Positions 58,176-64,000 of a stretch of 64,000 nucleotides of DNA are shown here, one piece after another. Each line of letters begins with the position of its first letter. Position 1 is the first letter of the stretch. The stretch is from Pseudomonadota bacterium (GTDB lineage: Bacteria > Desulfobacterota > Desulfovibrionia > Desulfovibrionales > Desulfovibrionaceae), in NCBI GenBank assembly GCA_023460395.1, contig JAEWQB010000025.1, positions 10,282-74,281 on the forward strand. Direction: 5' to 3'. A model generated the notes under the pieces. It saw only the letters and a list, made by a program, of their open reading frames with translations. It did not search any database and was not told where the DNA came from. The position numbers and the translations under genes were made by a program.

Positions 58176-58210
58176 CGGAGCCTGTGCCGAAATGTTCGGC
58201 ACAGGCTCCG
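58176..58210 (-). terminator. Terminator of the molybdopterin oxidoreductase operon
   Basis: A perfect 15-bp stem (58176-58190 with 58196-58210) with a 5-base loop. On the minus strand it is followed by TCTTTTT. It closes the operon that ends at 58231. Confidence 0.92.
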
Positions 58211-58230
58211 GGGCAGGCCGTGGGCGCGCG

Positions 58231-58677
58231 CTATTTTTTGGTGAATGAAAGTGCGTGAGTAGTGCATGCTGTGACGCAGGCCGGTAGCAGTCCGTTGTCT
58301 AGCCTGTCCATGCAAAAATCACATTTCATAACGACGTTGGTGGCTTCGTTGAATACGGGAATGTGCCATGGGCATTCGTCAATGCAGGCCTCACAGCCAA
58401 TGCAGAGGCTCGGCTCCATGTATACCAGCCCGTCCTCTTCGCGTATGCGCATGGCGTCTGTGGGGCATATTTCCACGCAGGCCGGTTCTTTGCAGTGGTA
58501 GCAGCTCCGGTATGAGGCGTTCATGACGGGCCTGCCATTCTTCATTTCCAGCCGAGAAGATGTGTGAACGCCAAGTTTTAGATCGGGGGGCATGGCGTTT
58601 TTAGCTTGGCAGTGCACCTCGCAGGCTTTGCAATGGATGCAGCGGTTTTTGTCCAACTTCATGCGATATATGCTCAT
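58231..58677 (-). CDS. Four-cluster ferredoxin-like electron-transfer subunit
   Basis: 148-aa protein with 16 cysteines arranged as four [4Fe-4S] sites: C13/C16/C19/C23, C59/C62/C67/C71, C92/C95/C98/C102, and C119/C122/C134/C138. This is the DmsB/PsrB/PhsB type of subunit that links a molybdopterin catalytic subunit to a membrane or other partner, but it is somewhat shorter than most. No membrane segment or signal is present. The start is supported by GGGAGT; it begins 14 bases after the Mo subunit ends. Confidence 0.9.
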   Translation of the reverse strand: MSIYRMKLDKNRCIHCKACEVHCQAKNAMPPDLKLGVHTSSRLEMKNGRPVMNASYRSCYHCKEPACVEICPTDAMRIREEDGLVYMEPSLCIGCEACIDECPWHIPVFNEATNVVMKCDFCMDRLDNGLLPACVTACTTHALSFTKK

Positions 58678-58691
58678 GGTGTACTCCCAAA

Positions 58692-60845
58692 CTACGCTTT
58701 GCGAACAGTGACAAAGTGTTCCTGCATGGAAACTCCGCCCCCGGAACGGTCCCATTCCTCCAGTCCGTGGGGCATGAGGCATTGGTCCGCCACACCTTTC
58801 CCCAACGCGCGGGATTCCACCGGAAGCGTATGCCCAAAGCCATGCACCATGAAGAGCGCTTCCGGGTGAATGCAGTCGGTTACAAATGCTTTGAGTGTGC
58901 CAGCCGGACCGTTTGCACTGAACACCCGCACAGCGTCTCCGTCTGCCACGCCCAGTTCCTCAGCGCGGGAAGGATGCATCCACGCCACGTTTTCCGGCAT
59001 TTGGGCGTTGAGCAACGGATTATTTACCGTATGCCCTTGCGTGTGTACCCCCACTCTGCCAAACGCCACGCGGAACATCCCCTGCGGAGGATGGGCCGGG
59101 GATTCATACGGCTTCAGGGAGTCTAAGCCCGCCTTGGCCCACTTGGCGCTGACCATCTCCAGCTTTCCCGACGGAGTGGGGAAGCTCTCTATTGTGCGTA
59201 TGAGTGGGGCGTCCGCAAGCTCCACAAACCCTGTGGCGTCGAAGTCTGCTATGGACAATCCGGTGCCCTGTAGTTGGTATTCCCAGATATCTTCAATAGA
59301 GGAGAACGCCAGCTTGTCCATGTCTGGAAAACGCGGTGCGAGTCGTGTTGCCAGATCGCATAGAATTTCCCAATCCGAGCGGGTATTCATCGTGGGCTGC
59401 ATGGCGCGTCTGCGCACGAAGAATTGCGGTTTGGGGCCGGATTTGGTGGCGATTATGCTCTCGCGGGAAAGGTAGGGGGAAAGCGGGAGCACCACATCAG
59501 AGTGCCACGCCGTGTCTGACCAGCTAAAGGTAACGCTGACCAGCAGATCCAGATTGTCCCACTTGCGTTTGACGGCTTCCGGGTCCGGTAACGCCATAAG
59601 GGGGTCATGCCGGTAGCAGATATACGCTTTCACCGGATAGGGATCGTCTGTGACAATGGCATCATACGCGAGATTGACGAGTCCCGGTCCCGCGTCAAAC
59701 TGAGGGTATCGCCAGCCCACGCCATCGCAGCGTTTTTCATCGGGTTTGGGGAAAAAGTCCACCAGTTTGGACAGTCCCTTGCGCCCTACGTCTTTGGGGC
59801 TGTTAACCAGCGGCAGCCCCCCCTTTACGCCTATGGACCCCAGCAATGCATTGATGATGTACGCGGTGCGGCACACATTGAATGAATCATTGTATCGTGC
59901 GGTCATCCAGCCGGGATGCCAGATAACGTTGGGAGCGGCGTCCGCCAATTCTTTTGCAAAGGCTGAGATTCGCGCGGCGGGGATTCCGGTTTCCGCTTCC
60001 GCCCATTCCGGGGTACATGTGCGCACCTTTTCGGCTAGCGCATCCAGCCCGTCAACAAATTGGTCCACATAGGCGGCAGTATACAGCTTGTTGGTAATAA
60101 GCTCGTGGATAACAGCCAGGTTAAAGGCGTAGTCTGTTCCGGGGCGCACCATGAAGAAATTGTGCGCCTTACTGGCGCTTACGGAGCCGCGAATATCAAT
60201 GACGGAAAGCGTGCACCCCTTGTCCAGCGCATCCATGACGGCGTTGCACTCCGCCACATTGATGGCTTCAAGGATATTACGCGTTTGCAGGATAATATGA
60301 CGGGCGTTGCGGAAGTCATACGAAACCATTTTACGGCCCATGCCAAGCACTGATTGCGCGGCATGCTGTACGTTTCGCGCACACGAGGCGTCGTGATTAC
60401 AGTAGTTGGGGGAGCCTAGTCCGCGTACAAACGCCTGATGCAGGTCCACAAAAGGTCCGCCACGGTCAGACCAGAGAACGCTGCGTCCACCATATTCCGT
60501 CATGATGTCACCAAGCTTGTCCGCCACGTATGCCAGCGCTTCTTCCCACGTGGCTTCGCGCCATTTTCCCTCGCCGCGCGCCCCGATACGGATAAGCGGA
60601 GTGGCGGGACGTTCCCGGTCTTGCTCAAGGGCAATACCCGCCGCGCCGCGTGCGCAGAGGCCACCTTTTACTGCGGAGTGCGGGTTGCCTTGTATCCAGA
60701 CAGCCTTGCCCCCACGTGTTTCCACCAGAATAGGGCACCGCACGCTGCACATGCCACATACGCTGTATACGGATGTGTTTCCGGTGTCCGCTTTGCTCTG
60801 TGTGTCAGCCGTCCCGACTGCTGCACCTGTTTCAATTAGCGCCAT
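58692..60845 (-). CDS. Molybdopterin oxidoreductase, Psr/Phs-like catalytic subunit
   Basis: 717-aa molybdopterin-bis-guanine-dinucleotide enzyme. The N-terminal [4Fe-4S] ligands are C30, C33, C37 and C64. The likely Mo-coordinating cysteine is C155 (GSPNYCNHDASC). The C-terminal domain has the dinucleotide-binding fold (ADGDAVRVFSANG). It is closest to thiosulfate/polysulfide reductase A, but such enzymes are usually Tat-exported; here the N-terminus (MALIETGAAV...) has no twin-arginine signal, so a cytoplasmic location is suggested. The start is supported by GGAGA. The four-cluster partner follows, and no membrane subunit is encoded nearby. Substrate unknown. Confidence 0.88.
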   Translation of the reverse strand: MALIETGAAVGTADTQSKADTGNTSVYSVCGMCSVRCPILVETRGGKAVWIQGNPHSAVKGGLCARGAAGIALEQDRERPATPLIRIGARGEGKWREATWEEALAYVADKLGDIMTEYGGRSVLWSDRGGPFVDLHQAFVRGLGSPNYCNHDASCARNVQHAAQSVLGMGRKMVSYDFRNARHIILQTRNILEAINVAECNAVMDALDKGCTLSVIDIRGSVSASKAHNFFMVRPGTDYAFNLAVIHELITNKLYTAAYVDQFVDGLDALAEKVRTCTPEWAEAETGIPAARISAFAKELADAAPNVIWHPGWMTARYNDSFNVCRTAYIINALLGSIGVKGGLPLVNSPKDVGRKGLSKLVDFFPKPDEKRCDGVGWRYPQFDAGPGLVNLAYDAIVTDDPYPVKAYICYRHDPLMALPDPEAVKRKWDNLDLLVSVTFSWSDTAWHSDVVLPLSPYLSRESIIATKSGPKPQFFVRRRAMQPTMNTRSDWEILCDLATRLAPRFPDMDKLAFSSIEDIWEYQLQGTGLSIADFDATGFVELADAPLIRTIESFPTPSGKLEMVSAKWAKAGLDSLKPYESPAHPPQGMFRVAFGRVGVHTQGHTVNNPLLNAQMPENVAWMHPSRAEELGVADGDAVRVFSANGPAGTLKAFVTDCIHPEALFMVHGFGHTLPVESRALGKGVADQCLMPHGLEEWDRSGGGVSMQEHFVTVRKA

Positions 60846-61022
60846 GCTTTCTCCTTCCGCACTGGCAGGATGCGCGTGTTTCCGTGGAAAGGGCCAGTGC
60901 TGGCAGAGGCTGCTCCACGGCAATACCCGTATGCGTTTCAGTATCCGGTTGATGCATCCTTTTGGGAGGACGCTGGCTTATGGGAATCTGCAACGGACTG
61001 AAGAATATGCTGTTTACCTAAC

Positions 61023-61042
61023 ACGTTTATTATAAAAAACGT
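61023..61042. promoter_or_regulatory. Inverted repeat with an AT core upstream of the Mo operon
   Basis: ACGTTT (61023-61028) and AAACGT (61037-61042) with an 8-base AT-rich spacer that reads TATAAT on the minus strand. It may be the -10 region of the Mo operon with an operator over it, about 180 bases upstream of the start codon. No matching -35 box was seen. Confidence 0.4.
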
Positions 61043-61259
61043 AACAAACATAGGTATACCAGAAGTGCAAGTTGACTGTCATTATGTGATAAAAAGTACA
61101 AAAGGCTGAGTGGATGATCAGTTGCTGCCTTCGGCATATGGCCCGTTCCACCGAGGAAGTGGAGAGTGGGGGGACGTGCGCCCGTTGCGGTTGAACGGCG
61201 GCGGTGCGCTGCTGGCAGCACCGGGAAGATACAGGCCGGAGCGGATGGAAAAATGGAAA

Positions 61260-61304
61260 GGGGCGGTGGCTACCGGAGTATTTCCGGTGCTGCCACGCGC
61301 CCCT
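61260..61304 (-). terminator. Terminator after the GMC gene
   Basis: A long, slightly imperfect hairpin: the outer GGGGCGGTGGC pairs with GCCACGCGCCCC with one bulge, and the inner ACCGG pairs with CCGGT. On the minus strand the run TTTCCATTTTTCC follows. Confidence 0.7.
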
Positions 61305-61358
61305 TGTGGTGTTCTGGCGAAGAATGGTCCTTCAGCGTAAGCTGGTATTAGATATGCA

Positions 61359-63068
61359 CTAACCTAACATGCCGCCTTTTTTGGAATATTCGATAATTCC
61401 TTCGGCGCAGCGGAAGGCAAGCGCGCCCACTGTTCCCGTGGGGTTGCAGCCACCGTTATGGGTGAAGTTCCCCGCACCGACAACAAAGAGGTTTTCTGCG
61501 TCCCAGTGTTGCATGTACGAGTTTACCACACTGTTTTCCGGGCTTTTGCCCATGGTGGTGCCACCCGTGTTGTGCGTTGTCTGGTACGGGACGATATTAT
61601 AATTTGATATCATCCCCTTGGAGGCAACGGACTCCGTGCCCATAGCCTTGACGATTTTCGCGATTTTCCCGTTGAGGAACGTGTAGAGAGCCTTGTCCTG
61701 ATCCGTGAAGTTATAGGTCATGCGGAGCATCGGAAGGCCGTAAGCGTCCCGGTAGGTCGGGTCCAAGTCCAGAAAGTTGTCCTTATACGGCATGGACGCG
61801 CCTTGCGAGCTTACGCCAATAGTGCGGTTGAAGTTGTATATGGAGTTCTTCTTGAACTGCGCTCCCCACGTGGGGGTTCCGGGATTGGTGGTATTGCTGG
61901 CGATGGGCCGTTTGCCCGTTTGTGATATGGCAATGCTGCCGCCGTGGATGAAATCCAGAGCGGAGTGGTCAAACGCATCGGCATTAAAGTCGTCTATAAC
62001 CATGCCGAGCGCTCCCGCCCCGGCATAGAGATTCATCGGTTCCTTCAGGTAGCCGGTCGCTCCGGGAAGGATCTGATAGCAATATCCTCTGCCCAGCGTG
62101 CCCTTGCCGGTTGCGGGATCATATTGCTGTCCGATTTGCGATACCATCAGGAGTTTTGCGTTGTTGAGCACGTAACTGGAGAGCACAACCACATCCGCCG
62201 GTTGGATAAACTCTTCCATAGTCAGCGTGTTTACATAGCGTACTCCGCTGACTTTGTTTCCTTTTTTGATTATTTCGACCACGTTGGCGTTGCAGCGTAT
62301 TTCGCAGTTGCCAGTTTTTTCCGCCACGGGCAGGAAGGTGTTGGTCGGCTGGGCTTTGGCGTCGTATTCGCAGGCAAAGCGTTCGCAAAAACCGCAATAC
62401 TGGCAGGCGTTTAACTTCATACCGTCCGAGGTGGTGTAGTCTTCGGAAGCGATGGCCGCCGGAATGTGGTAGGGATGGTAGCCCAGTTCTTTGGTCGCTT
62501 TTTCAAACAACTTCATGGACGGGGTTTTCACAAGAGGCGGCATGGGCCATGGCTTGGAGCGTTTGCCGTCAAACGGTCCCGGATCGCCGGAAACACCTAT
62601 GGCGTATTCAAACTTGGTGAAATACGGTTCCAGTTCATCATATGTGAACGGATAATCCTGAAGCAGATAGTCCTTGCTCAGTTTGTTCTTGCCGTAGCGT
62701 TCGTCGGTCATGGTTTTTATCTGGAAATCGTATGGCTTGAAGCGGTAGTTCATGCCATTCCAGTGAACACCGGCACCTCCCAAGCCATCTCCCAGACAGA
62801 AGGAGCCAAGGCGGCGCATGGGCAGGGCGGGCATACTTTCGGAGTTTCTGAACGTAATGGTTTCTTTGGAAAGATCTTGCATAAGACCATAGTTGATGGC
62901 GTAACGCCATTCGTCATGGATTTCCATGAAATCAGGCAAACCGCGTCTATCGCCGCGTTCAAGGCCAACCACCTTCAGGCCGGCTTTGGCGCATTCCGCC
63001 AGAGCCACCCCCCCAGTGAATCCCATGCCCACGGTAACCACGTCTACTTTTTTCAGTTCTTTTACCAT
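61359..63068 (-). CDS. GMC-family FAD oxidoreductase, gluconate dehydrogenase-like
   Basis: 569-aa flavoprotein. The N-terminal FAD-binding region is VDVVTVGMGFTGGVALAE (9-26) with an ERGD acidic turn. A cysteine cluster C222/C225/C228/C233 (CQYCGFCERFAC) suggests an iron-sulfur cluster as in membrane-bound sugar dehydrogenases. The C-terminal catalytic histidine region is THNTGGTTMG and GAGNFTHNGGCNPTGT. The partner gene 63077 encodes a Tat-signalled subunit 3; this subunit has no signal of its own, so it should travel with it. No cytochrome c subunit is seen after it. GGAGG precedes the ATG. Confidence 0.87.
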   Translation of the reverse strand: MVKELKKVDVVTVGMGFTGGVALAECAKAGLKVVGLERGDRRGLPDFMEIHDEWRYAINYGLMQDLSKETITFRNSESMPALPMRRLGSFCLGDGLGGAGVHWNGMNYRFKPYDFQIKTMTDERYGKNKLSKDYLLQDYPFTYDELEPYFTKFEYAIGVSGDPGPFDGKRSKPWPMPPLVKTPSMKLFEKATKELGYHPYHIPAAIASEDYTTSDGMKLNACQYCGFCERFACEYDAKAQPTNTFLPVAEKTGNCEIRCNANVVEIIKKGNKVSGVRYVNTLTMEEFIQPADVVVLSSYVLNNAKLLMVSQIGQQYDPATGKGTLGRGYCYQILPGATGYLKEPMNLYAGAGALGMVIDDFNADAFDHSALDFIHGGSIAISQTGKRPIASNTTNPGTPTWGAQFKKNSIYNFNRTIGVSSQGASMPYKDNFLDLDPTYRDAYGLPMLRMTYNFTDQDKALYTFLNGKIAKIVKAMGTESVASKGMISNYNIVPYQTTHNTGGTTMGKSPENSVVNSYMQHWDAENLFVVGAGNFTHNGGCNPTGTVGALAFRCAEGIIEYSKKGGMLG

Positions 63069-63076
63069 GGTGCCTC

Positions 63077-63805
63077 CTACTGCATGCTGGCAAGGGAAAC
63101 GGGATCAATCTTGTCGAACCCATCGTTTTCAATAAGGTATGTGTAGAGCATCTGCGCACCCGGATATTCCTTCAGACGCCAGCCATTCATGTTGTTGTTG
63201 CCATTGTAGATGGGGTCTGCGTAACAACCCGCGAGCACGGCATTCCGCAGTTCGGTGAAGAAATAGGAGGAAGTGAATCCCTCGCCGGGAAGCTCGCCCT
63301 TTTCGCAGAGAGTGAGAATGGCGTCTTGTTCCGCCCCAGTTAGTTTGGCAAAATCTTTTGTGTGCCGCTGCTGCGCCGCGTTGTTCAGGAGCAGAAGCCC
63401 TTGTCGGAACAGATCGCGGCGGATGAGCGATGTCTGCGGACCCTGCGTGGGGGCACCCGGAGCAAACGGGCCAACCATGTATTCGCGGGCGTTATAGCCC
63501 CACCCACCGGCCAACTGGTTGTCAATGAAGTACGGCACAGCCAGTTCAATAGCGCCGGGGCTATTTTCATCTTTTGGGAAAATGCGTTCCGCCGCGCTGG
63601 CCAGAGTGGAAAATTCCAACTCGTTGGTAAAAAACATTCTGCCCCGTTGCAGGTTCACATCGTCAGATGCGGCAGTGGCGTGTGCCTCGTGCTGCATGGC
63701 AGCTTCCGCCGAGGTGAGAGCCATAGTGCCTAATGCGGCGGCTCCGGCTGCCATGCCGGTGGTTTTAAGGAAATTTCGGCGTGAGACTTTGGTTGTTTTT
63801 GCCAT
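63077..63805 (-). CDS. Gluconate 2-dehydrogenase subunit 3-like protein with Tat signal
   Basis: 242-aa protein of the gluconate 2-dehydrogenase subunit 3 family. The N-terminus is a Tat signal with R9-R10 in SRRNFLK followed by a hydrophobic segment and an Ala-rich cleavage region near residue 35. The remainder has TLASAAERIFPKDENSPGA and YFFTELRNAVLAGCYADPIYNGN, the family's typical core. It chaperones or stabilises the flavoprotein subunit and takes it across the membrane. GGAGG precedes the ATG. Its gene ends 8 bases before the GMC gene begins. Confidence 0.87.
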   Translation of the reverse strand: MAKTTKVSRRNFLKTTGMAAGAAALGTMALTSAEAAMQHEAHATAASDDVNLQRGRMFFTNELEFSTLASAAERIFPKDENSPGAIELAVPYFIDNQLAGGWGYNAREYMVGPFAPGAPTQGPQTSLIRRDLFRQGLLLLNNAAQQRHTKDFAKLTGAEQDAILTLCEKGELPGEGFTSSYFFTELRNAVLAGCYADPIYNGNNNMNGWRLKEYPGAQMLYTYLIENDGFDKIDPVSLASMQ

Positions 63806-63952
63806 ACCAGACCTCCATTTTGGTGGCAGCATAGCACGGGCTGCCCTGTTTGCGCTATCACAATTCAGGTATTGGGTAGTGTCCAGAATTTTTCGCACAT
63901 TTTGTAGCAGCCAGCCAGCGTTGGTTTTGGCGTTGCCTTGAGGAGTCGGCGC

Positions 63953-64000
63953 GGGCCTTGCGAGCGGGACGCGAAGCGACGGTCCCGCGCTGCAAGGGCC
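63953..64000. repeat. Imperfect inverted repeat at the right window edge
   Basis: GGGCCTTGCGAGCGGGAC (63953-63970) and GTCCCGCGCTGCAAGGGCC (63982-64000) pair with small mismatches. The right arm reaches the window edge, so the element may continue. It could be a REP-like repeat, a terminator or part of a mobile element end. Confidence 0.45.

Larger units (their letters stand above)
60846..61358. other. Intergenic region between the Mo operon and the GMC pair
   Basis: 513 bases, both flanking genes on the minus strand. It contains the inverted repeat at 61023-61042 and the GMC terminator at 61260. The rest shows no gene with a ribosome site. Confidence 0.5.

Noticed and set aside
1..64000. 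CRISPR arrays, rRNA genes, insertion sequences, prophage genes
   Set aside because: No repeat-spacer pattern, transposase, integrase or rRNA-like sequence was seen anywhere in the window.

Overview
The window looks like a chromosomal segment of a motile, anaerobic, Gram-negative sulfate reducer of the Desulfovibrionales type. The basis is a HdrA-FlxDCBA electron-bifurcation cluster, two unrelated 2-oxoacid:ferredoxin oxidoreductases, many low-potential Fe-S enzymes, a flagellin and two chemoreceptors, all among ordinary housekeeping genes. I see no rRNA, insertion sequence, prophage or CRISPR array. One tRNA (Arg, anticodon ACG) is present. The species assignment is inference from gene content.

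Layout. 1-5.4 kb: hdrA (its start lies just outside the window) followed by flxD, flxC, flxB and flxA, closed by a strong terminator. 5.4-9.7 kb: a flagellin with a sigma-54-like promoter, an ECF-type sigma factor, and a divergent CpxRA-like two-component system. 9.7-15 kb: a gamma-glutamyltransferase divergent from korDABC, with a perfect 16-bp palindrome between them. 15-21 kb: murI, an AMIN-domain exported protein with a small partner, a natural FakA-FakB-like fusion, an MFS transporter and a mini zinc-ribbon protein. 21.5-29 kb: a PAS-containing chemoreceptor, the phoH-pgpH-ybeY operon, and an unknown 213-aa protein behind a leader hairpin. 29-36.5 kb: glycosyltransferase, threonine aldolase, tadA, LOG protein, MBL/beta-CASP protein, rsmD, coaD and miaA. 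36.7-43 kb: an MltC-like transglycosylase, a Skp-like lipoprotein, glpX, a GNAT protein, tRNA-Arg, a CysH-like protein lacking its catalytic cysteine, a zinc ribbon and ferritin. 43-46.9 kb: a two-subunit 2-oxoacid oxidoreductase and a polysaccharide deacetylase. 47-52 kb: cbpA-like dnaJ, cbpM, clpB and a cyclophilin. 52-58 kb: a zinc ribbon-SulP-STAS-cNMP protein, a SIMPL protein and an HBM chemoreceptor. 58-64 kb: a soluble-looking molybdopterin oxidoreductase with its four-cluster partner, and a Tat-linked GMC/gluconate-dehydrogenase-like pair.

How the genes fit together. The Flx-Hdr complex is expected to link NAD(H), ferredoxin and a thiol/disulfide couple. The two KOR enzymes make or consume reduced ferredoxin from 2-oxoacids, and the Mo/Fe-S and GMC modules feed or drain electrons elsewhere. 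GlpX, coaD, murI, miaA, rsmD, tadA and ybeY are core metabolism and RNA maturation. DnaJ/CbpM/ClpB, ferritin and the CpxRA-like system suit stress handling.

Most worth a second look: the CysH-like protein with KEAG where KECG is expected, the zinc ribbon-SulP-STAS-cNMP fusion, the FakA-FakB fusion, the palindrome between ggt and korDABC, and a nearly identical 16-nt repeat between the sigma factor and the two-component system. I did not find a clearly new multi-gene defence or mobile system.
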